A DNA stretch of 54,897 nucleotides from Halorussus litoreus (GCF_003382685.1 NZ_QLVG01000048.1:1-54897); one strand, 5' to 3'; shown: positions 24,850 to 33,830, numbered from the stretch's first letter. A program made the numbers and translations. The notes: generated by a model not told the origin, from the letters alone.

Positions 24850-25902
24850 TCAGACCGTCATCTCCATCTCGCCCATCTCGACGAACGCGGTCTCGTACCC
24901 CTCGTGGCGCGAGATCTGGGGCGGAGCGTCCACGGTCACGGTCAGCGAGTCGCCCGACTCGACGCCGTCGATCGCCGCGCCGTAGTGATAGCCGAGGTCC
25001 GGGTCGATGCCGGCCAGCAGCACGTCGTCGTACACCGATTTCCCGTCGCGGGTCAGCGTCGCCGACAGCGACATGAACGGGAGCGGGTAGCGGTTGTACG
25101 GCGTCCGGGGCGACACCGCGAGGTAGGTCGTCCCGTCGTCAGCGAACTCGGGCGTCGTGTCGGGCGCGAACGCTACGAAGTCGGCGTCGCCGGTCGTCCC
25201 CGTGCCGAGGACGTTCGGCAGGTCCCCGCGCTCGGGGGCTCGCGACATCGGCATCTCCATCTCCATCGGCTCTATCGCGCCGGGGTCGCCCATCCTGTCG
25301 GGGAACTCCTCGTACGTGAGATTCGAGAGCTGGTCTCTGGTGTGCTCGAACTCCACTTCGACGGTGACGCCCTCTTCGAACGCGCCGGCCAGCCCGCCCA
25401 TCGCGCGGGCCTGCATGGCTTCGACGTCGAGGCGCGCGGTGTACGTGCCGTCGCCGTCGAGCGCAACGTTGTCGCCGAAGTGGTAGCCCATAGTCTGCGA
25501 GAGCATGGGCCACAGCGGTCGGGAGTCGACCTGCTCGCCGTCCTTCAGCACGTCGGCGGAGACGTCCGCAGTGGGGAGGACCGTCCCCGTCTCGTCGTCC
25601 CAGATTGTCGCCATCAGGTGGGCGCTCACGTCTTCGGAGACCCGCGCGAGGTTGGTGTCCCTGGCGGAGATGTTCCAGAACGCGTGGGGCAGGCTGTACA
25701 TCAGGCCCAGCCTGTACCGGCCCGACCCGCCCATCCCGAGCATCGCCATCCCGTCGATGTGACCCGGGTAGTACACCGTTTCCGCGCGGTCCTCGACGGT
25801 CGTGAACTGCGAACTCGACTCGGTCTCGAACGTCCCGGAACACCCTGCGAGCCCCGCGAGCCCGAACGTCGCCCCCGCGGCGAGCACGTCGCGTCGTTTC
25901 AT
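24850..25902 (-). CDS. Tat lipoprotein of the P19/iron transporter-like (DUF7350) type
   Basis: A 350-residue exported protein. The signal carries the twin Arg at residues 3-4 and an LAGC lipobox with Cys21, so it is probably an extracellular lipid-anchored protein. Two immunoglobulin-like parts follow. The region 'YYPGHIDGMAMLGMGGSGRYRLGL' (in two parts) and the Met/Glu stretch MEMEMPM near 215 recall the Met-rich copper/iron sites of P19-type iron transport proteins. Haloarchaeal homologues are often labelled iron transporter; no permease lies next to it. The last residues (MEMTV) are also Met-rich. Confidence 0.75.
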   Translation of the reverse strand: MKRRDVLAAGATFGLAGLAGCSGTFETESSSQFTTVEDRAETVYYPGHIDGMAMLGMGGSGRYRLGLMYSLPHAFWNISARDTNLARVSEDVSAHLMATIWDDETGTVLPTADVSADVLKDGEQVDSRPLWPMLSQTMGYHFGDNVALDGDGTYTARLDVEAMQARAMGGLAGAFEEGVTVEVEFEHTRDQLSNLTYEEFPDRMGDPGAIEPMEMEMPMSRAPERGDLPNVLGTGTTGDADFVAFAPDTTPEFADDGTTYLAVSPRTPYNRYPLPFMSLSATLTRDGKSVYDDVLLAGIDPDLGYHYGAAIDGVESGDSLTVTVDAPPQISRHEGYETAFVEMGEMEMTV

Positions 25903-25990
25903 CGTTCGGCCATTGCGGCGACGGGCGAATACCGATTCTGGTTCGTGCGTCGAAAACTCCCTCGGCCGTCGCCCGTGGGGCGGCGATTCA

Positions 25991-27865
25991 CTACGCCACG
26001 TGCTCGTCGAGGAACGCCGCGATGCGCTCGAACTGCTCGATGCGGTTGTCGAGCTTCGTGGTGTGGTGGCCCTCGTCCTCGAAGATGCACGTCTCGACCG
26101 GCACGCCCCGCTCGGCCAGTTCGGCGGCGATCTGGCGAGATTCGGCGACCGGTACGCGGGGGTCGTTCTCCCCGTGCTGGACGAACAGCGGGCAGTCGAT
26201 CTCCGCGACCGAGTGGATGGTGCTGATGGATTCGAGGAGGTCGCGGTCGTCCTCGAGGGACCCGTACTCGGCTTCGCGATGCGAGCGCCGCCAGTCGCCC
26301 GTATTCTCGAGGAACGTCACCCAGTTGGCGATGCCGACGAACTCCACGCCGGCGGCCCAGAGGTCCGGGTACTCGGTCAGCGCCGCCAGCACCATGAAGC
26401 CGCCGTACGACCGGCCGTACGCCACCACGCCCCCGGAATCGATCTCGGGCCGGTCGGCGAGCCAGTCGACCGCCGCGGCCATGTCCTCCACCGAGTCCAT
26501 CCGCTTTGCCACGTCGTCGAGCGCGGCGTACTCCCGGCCGTAGCCAGACGATCCGCGGACGTTGGGCTCGAAGACGGCGTACCCCGCGTCGAGGAAGTAC
26601 TGCCGGATGGGCCGGAACCACGGCCGGCGCTGGTGGTGCGGGCCACCGTGAACGTCCACGACGACCGGGATCTCGCTATCGGCCGAGTTCTCCCTCGCTC
26701 GCTCGGGGAGCGTGACGTACGCCGGAATCTCTCTCCCATCGAACGTCTCGTACCGCACGAGGTCGGGCGAGTCGTAGGCGTCGAGCGAGAGCCCGCCGGT
26801 CGACGGTCGGGTCCAGCGCTCGACTGCTGGTGACGCCGCGCTCGCGAGCGCGGCGTCACCAGCAGTCGAGGCGTTTGCGGTGGGTTCGACCACGAACACC
26901 GAGTGGTTCAGATCGGGGGCGGAGACGGTCGCGGCGACGCGCTCGCCGTTCGGCCCCATCGCGAGGTCGTGGACCACGCCGTCGGGAAGGTCGACCTCGA
27001 CCGTGGTCGCGCTTGCGCCGTCGGACTTTACATCGGAAAGCTCGCCGACGCGGAGTTCCGAGTAGCCGTCGACGTTCCGAGTGAGCGCGACCCGCCCCGT
27101 TTCGGCGTCGAGCGCGAGGCCGTCGACGCTCCAGTCATCTCCGGAGACGACCGTCTCGGCAGCGAGCGAGTCGAGGTCGATCCGGACGAGCTCCTTCTGG
27201 TCGCCGTTCGCGTCGCTGACGCAGTAGATGGCGTCTCCGCTGGGGCCGAACGCCGGCTGGCGATACCGGACGCTCTCGTCGTGGGGCGTGACGTGTCGGC
27301 GCTCGCCCGTGGCCGCGTCGACGACGTAGAGGTCGTCGTCGGAACTCGCGCGCGCCTTCGAGACGAGCAGTCGGTCGCCCGACGGGCTCCAGCCCGCGAC
27401 GCCGAGGAAGCCCTCCTCCTCGCCCTCGCGGACGAGTTCGGGCTCTTCGGAGCCGGCGTCTGCATCCATCGCGTACAGGTCGAACCGCGCGCCCTCGCTC
27501 CGATTGGCCGCGAACGCGACGCGGTCGCCGTCTGGGTGCCAGCCGCCCCAGCTGTGGATGGCGTCGGGCCGGTCGGTCAGCTGTTCGATGCCGTTGTCCG
27601 CGGGGTCGAGGACGAACAACTGGTCGTGCTCGTCGGCACCCGCGTCCTTCCCGAACGCGACCCGGTCGCCCGCGGGCGACCACGAGACGAACGACACCCG
27701 CTCGTCGTAGAACGTGCGCTGGCGGGGCCACGCCTCGGGTTCGTCGGTGGTCCAGATCTGTTTCGTGCCGGTCGTGTCCGCGAGGAAGGCCAGCCGGCCG
27801 TCGGGCGACAGCGTCGGTGCGGCCGTCTCGCGGGCGGTCAGGTAACGGCGGACGTCGTGAGCCAT
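25991..27865 (-). CDS. S9-family peptidase (prolyl oligopeptidase/acylaminoacyl peptidase-like)
   Basis: A 624-residue serine peptidase. A seven-bladed beta propeller (residues 1-360; repeated 'SPDGRLAFLAD', 'SWSPAGDRVAF', 'GWSPSGDRLLVS' blades) gates a C-terminal alpha/beta hydrolase domain. The catalytic triad is Ser about 485 in GRSYGG, Asp about 568 in 'GENDPRVP' and His about 598 in 'EDEGHHTTK'. It probably cleaves short peptides in the cytoplasm. The ATG at 27865 is chosen because residues upstream are Ser/Thr-rich and unconserved. A 52-bp perfect palindrome falls in frame in the propeller-hydrolase linker. Confidence 0.9.
   Translation of the reverse strand: MAHDVRRYLTARETAAPTLSPDGRLAFLADTTGTKQIWTTDEPEAWPRQRTFYDERVSFVSWSPAGDRVAFGKDAGADEHDQLFVLDPADNGIEQLTDRPDAIHSWGGWHPDGDRVAFAANRSEGARFDLYAMDADAGSEEPELVREGEEEGFLGVAGWSPSGDRLLVSKARASSDDDLYVVDAATGERRHVTPHDESVRYRQPAFGPSGDAIYCVSDANGDQKELVRIDLDSLAAETVVSGDDWSVDGLALDAETGRVALTRNVDGYSELRVGELSDVKSDGASATTVEVDLPDGVVHDLAMGPNGERVAATVSAPDLNHSVFVVEPTANASTAGDAALASAASPAVERWTRPSTGGLSLDAYDSPDLVRYETFDGREIPAYVTLPERARENSADSEIPVVVDVHGGPHHQRRPWFRPIRQYFLDAGYAVFEPNVRGSSGYGREYAALDDVAKRMDSVEDMAAAVDWLADRPEIDSGGVVAYGRSYGGFMVLAALTEYPDLWAAGVEFVGIANWVTFLENTGDWRRSHREAEYGSLEDDRDLLESISTIHSVAEIDCPLFVQHGENDPRVPVAESRQIAAELAERGVPVETCIFEDEGHHTTKLDNRIEQFERIAAFLDEHVA
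26819..26870. repeat. 52-bp perfect palindrome inside the S9 peptidase gene
   Basis: Arms 26819-26844 and 26845-26870 are perfect reverse complements with no spacer, centred on CTCGCGAG. Each arm is 26 bp. On the coding strand it encodes an Ala/Ser-rich linker (STAGDAALASAASPAVE) between the propeller and the hydrolase domain, so it does not disturb the fold. It resembles the palindromes placed after genes elsewhere in the window. Confidence 0.88.
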
Positions 27866-27981
27866 GTTGTCGGGGTCGGGGCGAGCGCAAGAAAAGGTGT
27901 GGGTCGCGGAACTAGACGGCTGATTCGAATTTGCTTCTGGCGTTGGCGTCGAGTTCGGGCGTGCTCCTGTCGTCATGTCTT

Positions 27982-28103
27982 CGAAAGCCCTCGGCGCGCT
28001 CGCGGTCGCTCAGCGACATCTCCTCGTTCGCTTCGCTCACTCGGAGAGGGGTCGCTGAGACGACCAAGTAGAACGCGAGCGCGCCTCGCCCTTTCATCCG
28101 CCA
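27982..28103. repeat. family B intergenic repeat
   Basis: Starts CGAAAGCCCTCGGCGCGCTCG, contains an internal hairpin made of GTCGCTCAGCGACA and GGTCGCTGAGACGACCAAG parts, and ends GCGCGCCTCGCCCTTTCATCCGCC. The same start, GACGACCAAG-like middle and CCCTTTCA-TCCGCC end recur at 33611-33830. It lies between the S9 peptidase and FAH genes; the rest of this 345-base gap holds no gene that I can see. Confidence 0.7.
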
Positions 28104-28210
28104 GGACTGCGGCTGGTCGGCCAGTCCACGCAGAGTGGAATCTTCCGTTTCCGAAAACGTGCTGTCGTCGGTCGCTGCCGTAGCGAATAGTCGAACTCCT
28201 CGGCTCGATC

Positions 28211-28942
28211 TCAGTCCTCACTGACGCCGTGGCGGAGTACGCCCACGCCCTCGACCTCGACCTCGACGGTGTCGCCGTCCTCGATGGGCGCGACGCCCGA
28301 CGGCGTGCCGGTCGAGACCACGTCGCCCGGTTCGAGCGTCACGTAGGTCGTGATCTCCTCGACGAGCTCCGGGACGGTCCAGATGAACTCCGCGCGCGAG
28401 GAGGACTGGCGCGTCTCGCCGTTCACTCGGAGTTCGACCGCGGCGTCGTCGGGCACCTCGTCGGGCGTGGCGAGGACGGGGCCGAGCGGCGCGGAGTTGT
28501 CGAACGCCTTCCCGCGGACCCAGTTCTGCTCGCGGCGCTGGTCGTCGCGGTTCGACACGTCGTTCATGCAGGTGAAGCCCGCGACGTAGTCCATCGCCTC
28601 GTCGGCGCTCACGTTCCGAGCCTGCTCGCCCATCACGAAGGCGAGTTCGGCCTCGTGGTCCACGCGCTCCTTCCCGGCGGGCAGGGGAACGGTGTCGCCG
28701 TGGCTCGACAGCGCGCTCGGCGGCTTGAGGAAGAGGAGCGGGCGGTCGGGAACCTCGCTGTCGCGCTCGGCGGCGTGGTCTGCGTAGTTCAGCCCCACGC
28801 AGACGATCTTCGAGGGCTCGGCCGACGGGAGCACGTCGATCTCGGACTCGTCGTAGGTTCGGCCCGCAGCGCGAATCCCGTCTTCGGTCCACTCGCCGAC
28901 GCGCGTGCTGCCTGCGGGGTCGCGGAATCTGACTTCTCGCAT
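28211..28942 (-). CDS. fumarylacetoacetate hydrolase (FAH) family protein
   Basis: A 243-residue FAH-domain enzyme, which hydrolyses or decarboxylates 2-oxo/beta-diketo acids with a divalent metal. Seen: 'KIVCVGLNYADHAAE' (about 45-59), 'LLFLKPPSAL', the metal-binding 'DHEAELAFVMG' (about 95-105) and 'NDVSNRDDQ' (about 127-135), the 'GKAFDNSAPLGP' substrate loop and the C-terminal 'GDVVSTGTPSGV'. The N-terminus is shorter than in fungal/animal FAH, as is typical for prokaryotic members. The substrate is not determined, and no aromatic-degradation genes adjoin. Confidence 0.92.
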   Translation of the reverse strand: MREVRFRDPAGSTRVGEWTEDGIRAAGRTYDESEIDVLPSAEPSKIVCVGLNYADHAAERDSEVPDRPLLFLKPPSALSSHGDTVPLPAGKERVDHEAELAFVMGEQARNVSADEAMDYVAGFTCMNDVSNRDDQRREQNWVRGKAFDNSAPLGPVLATPDEVPDDAAVELRVNGETRQSSSRAEFIWTVPELVEEITTYVTLEPGDVVSTGTPSGVAPIEDGDTVEVEVEGVGVLRHGVSED

Positions 28943-29079
28943 GGTCGGTGGTGTGCAGCGTGACGGTAAAGAGGTTCGCGGTCCGGCGAATACTTCGGGG
29001 TTCTTTACTGGGATTTTGGACTCGTTGGTTCGGACCTTACGCGAGTCTCGGAATCATAGCTAAGGATTATATTTTGATT

Positions 29080-29226
29080 CCGGCGCGTGCGAGCAACGCG
29101 CGCGCGAGGGCTGTGCGAGTGAAACGACCGCATGCTCTGCAGTCGCAGCACGCGCCGGAGTGGAGCGTCGAGGGTTGTGGCGGGGGAGTCGAGGGTAGCG
29201 CGATTCGACCCGGAGTAGAAGCTACC
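29080..29226. repeat. family A repeat, degenerate copy
   Basis: Opens CCGGCGCGTGCGAGC and contains GCGCGCGAGGGCTGTGCG, GAGTGAAACGA and CAGCACGCGCCGGAGTGG, with GTAGAAGCTACC near the end in place of the AGCTAGCT core. Modules are rearranged relative to the other copies. It sits in the 299-base gap upstream of the FAH gene and downstream of the DyP-like gene. Confidence 0.55.
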
Positions 29227-29241
29227 GAAACTCGAAACCCG

Positions 29242-30576
29242 TCACGACGGATTCGAAGTCGGAAGCGCCCGATGTTCACGCGGTGGGAGCAGGAAGTTCC
29301 CGCGGCGCAGCACCTCCATGTACTGCAAAATTCCGTTGTTGTTGCGCTGGCCGACCGCCGAGCGCTCGGCGAGGTCCGTGCCGTTCATCGCGTCGCGGGT
29401 GTCCACGAAGTCCGAGATGGTGCGCTGAAGCGAGACGAAGTGGAGGCTCGCCTGCCCGTCGTCGCCGTTCTCGTCCCTGTCTGTCGAGTCGAAGTCCCGG
29501 CGGATCATCAGCGGCGAGCCGTCCTCGTCGCGGGCGCGGGCCGACTTCTGGGAGTGGCCGACCGAGCCTCGCGTGCGGGCGTGCTCCTCCGCGTGGGCGG
29601 GACAGCTCCGCTCTTCCATCTGGGAGGAGTCGCCGAGGTTGTCGCCCACGCCCTCCACCAGATCCTCCTCGGCGTGGACCGGGCAGAACATCTTGCTCAC
29701 GCGCTGGGACCGGCTGTCCTGCTGGTACCACTGGTCGAGGTTCAGCCGGATCTTCGAGAGCTGGTGGGTCGTCCCGCCCGCGAACGGCCCGTCCGAGATG
29801 GTCACGCGGTCCTCGGTGGCCTGATTCTTCCGATAGCCCGATTTGAATCCCATGTACAGCGGGGCCTCCTCGTCGACCGGCTCCGAACTCGGGATGCCGT
29901 CCACGTCCTGATTCTCGGCCGGCAGCCCCGCACCGATGAACCCTGTTCGCCGATCAACTCGCTCGAAGACCCCAGAAATGTCCGCGTCCATCTCGACGCC
30001 GTTGACCGCCGATTGTTCGCCCAGCAGGGCCTCCTCGGCGGCCAGCACCACGGGCGCGTGGTCGCTGGCGAGGTGGACCACGGCGTCCTGCTCGTCGAGT
30101 TCCGGCTCCTCGAACGAGGCGAGGGCTCGGGGTTTCTGCAAATCCACAGACGCCGGAAGCCCGGCGTCGAACCGCTCGAAGTACGACGGCGAGTAGCCGA
30201 CCGTGAACAGCAGACCGTCGTTGCCCCGCTTGTACGCCCGCTCCAGACTCCGGAACGCCGACTCGGCCGTCTCGCGCTCGGCGTCGCTCGGCGTCGCCTC
30301 GCCCGCGTAGTTCAGCAGGAGTAGGACCCGGTGGCGCGGCGCGACGACGTTGCCGTGGTCGTCCCGAGTGAGGAACTCGTCCCACGCGTGCTGGCGCGCG
30401 GGCAGCGTCGAGAGGTCGTCGGGCCCCTGCGCCACGTCAGGGCTGCCCCCACGGTCGAGACACGCCGACAGCGCGGAGGCACCCCCGATGGCGACCGCGG
30501 CCTTGGCGAACTGCCTGCGCGAGAGCCCGCCCTCTTCGCTTGGTCCGCTCGCTCCACTCGATCCGATGTCCTCCAT
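29242..30576 (-). CDS. Tat-exported DyP-like peroxidase (DUF7405 type)
   Basis: A 444-residue protein with a twin-arginine signal ('LSRRQFAKAA', residues 18-27) and a lipobox-like SAC with Cys39, so it is likely exported folded and anchored. The body has the ferredoxin-like pattern of dye-decolourising peroxidases: 'LLLLNYAGEATPS', 'LLFTVGYSPSYFERF', 'FIGAGLPAENQ', 'LMIRRDFDST', and the closing 'LHFVSLQRTISDFVDTRDAM' with 'RRGNFLLPPREHRALP'. The usual GxxDG motif is not obvious, so heme peroxidase activity is uncertain. The ATG at 30576 gives the best Tat signal. It is flanked by the divergent S9 peptidase gene. Confidence 0.78.
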   Translation of the reverse strand: MEDIGSSGASGPSEEGGLSRRQFAKAAVAIGGASALSACLDRGGSPDVAQGPDDLSTLPARQHAWDEFLTRDDHGNVVAPRHRVLLLLNYAGEATPSDAERETAESAFRSLERAYKRGNDGLLFTVGYSPSYFERFDAGLPASVDLQKPRALASFEEPELDEQDAVVHLASDHAPVVLAAEEALLGEQSAVNGVEMDADISGVFERVDRRTGFIGAGLPAENQDVDGIPSSEPVDEEAPLYMGFKSGYRKNQATEDRVTISDGPFAGGTTHQLSKIRLNLDQWYQQDSRSQRVSKMFCPVHAEEDLVEGVGDNLGDSSQMEERSCPAHAEEHARTRGSVGHSQKSARARDEDGSPLMIRRDFDSTDRDENGDDGQASLHFVSLQRTISDFVDTRDAMNGTDLAERSAVGQRNNNGILQYMEVLRRGNFLLPPREHRALPTSNPS

Positions 30577-30714
30577 CGCGCGAGAGTACGGGCGGGAGGT
30601 GAAAGGGGGTTCTGGTTCGCGCATCGAAACCATCGCCGAGACCGAAAATATAGCTATTCCAATAGAAATGCGCTTCTGGGAACCCTTTTGGTACCGGCGC
30701 GGGAGGGTGCTGAT

Positions 30715-32565
30715 ATGTCGGACCACGACACCGACGTTCTCGACGAACTCGCCAGCCTCCCGAGCTTCCACCACCCGACCGCGTCGCCCGACGGCGACGA
30801 GGTGGCGCTGTACTACGACGTCTCGGGTCGGAACGAACTCCACCTGCTGGACCTCGAGTCGGGCGACCGCCGGCAGCTCAGCGACGGGGAGGTCCCGCGG
30901 GACGCCCAGTGGTGGCCCCAGTGGAGCGCCGACGGTGAGCGCGTGTTCTTCCACGACGACGAGGGCGGTGACGAGCAAAACGACGTGTCCGCGCTCGACC
31001 GAGACGGGAACTACGAGCGCGTGGTCGACCTCGACGGCCAGACCATCCTCTTCGACGTCGGTGACGACGGCGAAACGCTGCTGCTCGGATCGTCGGCCGG
31101 CGGGCAGATGAACCTCTACCGCCACGACCTCCCGTCGGGCGAGACGACCCAACTCACGTCCTACGAACTCGGGGTCTCCGGAGGCGTCCTCTCACCCGAC
31201 TGCGAGAGGATCGCGTACGTGGCGAACGAGACCGACGACCTCGCGAACGACGACGTGTACGTGGCGGACGCGGACGTGACCGATCCCCGGAACCTCGAAC
31301 TCGGGGACACCGGGTCCGAGTCGTTCGCCATCGACTGGGGACCGGACGGCCGCCTGCTCGTCTCCGACGACGCGGAGAACTTCCAGCGCGCCGGCGTGTA
31401 CGATCTCCCGACCGATTCGGTGACGTGGTTCGGGGACCTCGACGCGGAGGAACAGCCCGTGACCTTCCTCCCCGGCGGCGACCGCTTTCTCGTCCAGCGC
31501 ACGCGTGACGCCGCGGTCGTCCCCGTGGTGTACGACGTCGAGACCGGCGATGGGCGGGAGTTCGACCTGCCCGAGGGCGTCTCGACGTTCACCCAACGGG
31601 CACCGATGAACCCCGTACTCGGCGACGGCCGCGTGCTGGTGGACCACCGGACGCCGACCCGGCGGTCGGAACTGCTCGCCTACGACCTCTCGACCGACGA
31701 GTACGAGACGCTCGTGGCGGCCGAGTACGGCGACCTCGACCCGGACCGGTTCGTCGACGCCGAGTACTTCACGTTCGAGTCCCACGACGGACTGGAGATC
31801 GGTGCGCTGAAGTGGGACTCGGGCGAGCGACCGTCGCCGCTGATCGTCACGCCCCACGGCGGCCCCGAGGGACAGGATAGGCTGGAGTTCGACCTCCGGA
31901 CCCAGTTCCTGCTCTCGCAGGGGTACAGCGTCCTCGAAGTCAACTACCGGGGCTCGATCGGTCGCGGCCGCGAGTTCAAAGAGCGACTGTTCGGCGACTG
32001 GGGCGGGGCCGAGCAGGAGGACATCGCCGAAGCGGTCCGGCGGGTCGCCGCGGAGGACTGGGTCGACGAGGACCGCGTGGCCGTCTTCGGCGGGTCGTAC
32101 GGCGGCTACTGCGCCTACTGGCAGATGGTGCAGTACCCCGAACTGTACGCGACCGGCATCGCGTGGATGGGCGTGACCGACCTCGAAGACATGTACGAGA
32201 ACACGATGCCCCACTTCCAGACCGGGCTGATGGAGCGGTATCTCGGCACGCCTGCGGAGAACCCGGACCGCTACCGCGAGCGAAGTCCCGTCGAGTACGT
32301 CGAGAACCTCGACGCGCCGCTCCTGATGGTCCACGGCGTCAACGACTCGCGGGTCCCCGTCTCGCAGGCCCGACTCTTCCGCGACGCACTGCTCGACGCG
32401 GGTTACGAGGAGGGCGAGGCCGCCGACTTCGAGTACGTCGAACTCGGTGAGGAGGGCCACGCCTCCTCGGACATCGGCCAGAAGAAGCGGCTGTTCGGGA
32501 TCCTGGACGACTTCCTCGACCGGCGGCTTCGCGGAGCGACCCCTGCCGCCGAACCCGGACAGTAG
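30715..32565 (+). CDS. S9-family peptidase (second copy)
   Basis: A 616-residue prolyl oligopeptidase-type enzyme, the second in 5 kb. The propeller (residues 1-350) has 'HPTASPDGDEVALYYDV' and 'PQWSADGERVFFHDDEG'. The hydrolase domain has Ser about 460 in GGSYGGY, Asp about 543 in 'GVNDSRVP' and His about 581 in 'EEGHASSD'. It is clearly a paralogue of, but not closely similar to, the one at 25991-27865. The ATG at 30715 is chosen for the acidic cytoplasmic start; no signal peptide is present. Divergent from the DyP-like gene. Confidence 0.9.
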   Translation: MSDHDTDVLDELASLPSFHHPTASPDGDEVALYYDVSGRNELHLLDLESGDRRQLSDGEVPRDAQWWPQWSADGERVFFHDDEGGDEQNDVSALDRDGNYERVVDLDGQTILFDVGDDGETLLLGSSAGGQMNLYRHDLPSGETTQLTSYELGVSGGVLSPDCERIAYVANETDDLANDDVYVADADVTDPRNLELGDTGSESFAIDWGPDGRLLVSDDAENFQRAGVYDLPTDSVTWFGDLDAEEQPVTFLPGGDRFLVQRTRDAAVVPVVYDVETGDGREFDLPEGVSTFTQRAPMNPVLGDGRVLVDHRTPTRRSELLAYDLSTDEYETLVAAEYGDLDPDRFVDAEYFTFESHDGLEIGALKWDSGERPSPLIVTPHGGPEGQDRLEFDLRTQFLLSQGYSVLEVNYRGSIGRGREFKERLFGDWGGAEQEDIAEAVRRVAAEDWVDEDRVAVFGGSYGGYCAYWQMVQYPELYATGIAWMGVTDLEDMYENTMPHFQTGLMERYLGTPAENPDRYRERSPVEYVENLDAPLLMVHGVNDSRVPVSQARLFRDALLDAGYEEGEAADFEYVELGEEGHASSDIGQKKRLFGILDDFLDRRLRGATPAAEPGQ

Positions 32566-32568
32566 AAG

Positions 32569-33081
32569 TCAGGGTTGCTCGACCAGCCCGTCGACCAGTT
32601 TTGTGAACCGGTCGACCATCCGCTCGGGCAGCGACGGCGTGATCTCCGCGAGCAGGTCGGCGGTCGCCTCTGGTCGGGCGAGTTCGAGCGCGACGCGGTT
32701 GCCCTCCCGGCGCTTGTCCACGAGGTCGCGCTCCACGAGTTCGTCGAGATGCCACTCGACCGTGCTGCGAGCCACGCCGAGTTCGTCGGCCAGTTCGCTC
32801 GGCGTCGCGGTCCCGGCGTCGAGCAGGTACGCCAGCAGGTCGCGGGCGGTCTCCCGCCGGAACATCGCGAGCGCGGCCCGCTCCCAGTCGTCGTAGGCCG
32901 GCGGGTAGAGGTGGGTCTTTCCCCGGATCTTCTCGCTGACCACGCTTCCCTCGCGCCGGAGGAGCTTGAGGTGGTACTGGACCTGTCCCGGAGCGAGGTC
33001 GAGCCCGCGCACCACGGCGTTGAAGTGGACGCCCGGGTTGTCGCCGACGTGGTCGGCGATTGCGCGGCGCGTCTCGTTCAC
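32569..33081 (-). CDS. transcriptional regulator with two winged HTH domains
   Basis: A 170-residue regulator. The first wHTH (residues 1-62) has 'NPGVHFNAVVRGLDLAPGQVQYHLKLLRRE' (in two adjoining parts). The second (about 75-150) has 'ATPSELADELGVARSTVEWHLDELVERDLV' (in two adjoining parts). Tandem wHTH regulators of this kind are widespread in haloarchaea and usually sit beside a membrane protein. No ligand site is evident. The 33078 ATG-TGA overlap with the upstream membrane-protein gene means both are one operon, and it ends 4 bases after the stop of the convergent S9 peptidase gene. Confidence 0.87.
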   Translation of the reverse strand: MNETRRAIADHVGDNPGVHFNAVVRGLDLAPGQVQYHLKLLRREGSVVSEKIRGKTHLYPPAYDDWERAALAMFRRETARDLLAYLLDAGTATPSELADELGVARSTVEWHLDELVERDLVDKRREGNRVALELARPEATADLLAEITPSLPERMVDRFTKLVDGLVEQP

Positions 33082-33521
33082 GGCTGGTCCCTCCTGTGGT
33101 AGTCCTCGGGCTCAGCAGCTGGCCTGCCACCGTCGCCTCGAACGGTTCGCGCGGAGCCGTCTTCGTTCCCGCCACCGCCGCCCTCTGACGACCGGCGGAC
33201 CGCCCGTGCGTCGTACACCGCGGCGACGACGAGCGCGGCCATCAGAGCGTCGAGGCCGTGCTCGACCCAGTGGTGAGCGACCGCGTCGACCGAGCCGGTC
33301 AGCGACAGCGCCGCCACCGCGGTCCGGGCGAGCAGGGTCGCCAGCGCCAGCGTCACCAGCAGGTACGACCGCGAGCGCCGCCGGGCCAGCGCCGCGAGCC
33401 CCAGCCCCAACAGGAGCGCCGAGCCGACGCCCGCGAGCCCGAGCAGTGCGGCGAACCCGAGGTCCGCACTCCCGGTGTGGCTCGCGTGGACAGGGAACCA
33501 GCCCGCGGGCGTGAGTTCCAT
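33078..33521 (-). CDS. four-helix membrane protein co-transcribed with the wHTH regulator
   Basis: A 147-residue membrane protein: hydrophobic segments near 22-45, 50-68, 82-104 (with a His pair in 'VAHHWVEHG') and a charged, Gly-rich C-terminal tail (about 112-147). It overlaps the downstream regulator gene by four bases, so it is the first gene of the pair. Similar membrane protein/wHTH pairs occur in haloarchaea, possibly a sensing membrane partner for the regulator, but that is inference. Confidence 0.78.
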   Translation of the reverse strand: MELTPAGWFPVHASHTGSADLGFAALLGLAGVGSALLLGLGLAALARRRSRSYLLVTLALATLLARTAVAALSLTGSVDAVAHHWVEHGLDALMAALVVAAVYDARAVRRSSEGGGGGNEDGSARTVRGDGGRPAAEPEDYHRRDQP

Positions 33522-33610
33522 GCCGTCGGATTGTCGCTGCGCGGATTTATCGGTTCGGGTGCGTCACGCGGTAGTGTTCAGATAAGGCAGTCAAACTGGG
33601 ACGGACTCCC

Positions 33611-33830
33611 CGAAAGCCCTCGGCGCGCTCGCCGCCGGAAGACGGTCCTGCTCGTCGCTTCGCTTCTGCGCGGGTTGCGACTGCCGAGGTCACGCTCGCT
33701 TCGCTCGCATGACGGTCGCTCAGGGGGATATCTGGCGCGCGCAGAACTGCGCGCGCCAGATAGTAGCCGCGCTGAGGCGACCAAGCGATGCGCGAGTGCG
33801 CCACGCCCTTTCAGTCCGCCGGAAGACAAA
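33611..33830. repeat. family B intergenic repeat with inserted hairpins
   Basis: Shares CGAAAGCCCTCGGCGCGCTCG at its start and GCCACGCCCTTTCAGTCCGCC at its end with 27982-28103, plus GGTCGCTCAG and GGCGACCAAG in the middle. It is longer because of extra hairpin modules, including a 16-bp-arm palindrome at 33729-33762 (TATCTGGCGCGCGCAG, two-base spacer). It occupies the left half of the 544-base gap before the zinc-ribbon gene. Confidence 0.7.

Noticed and set aside
24817-26226. Long plus-strand frame opposite the lipoprotein and S9 peptidase genes
   Set aside because: Antisense shadow of two genes with clear catalytic and signal motifs.
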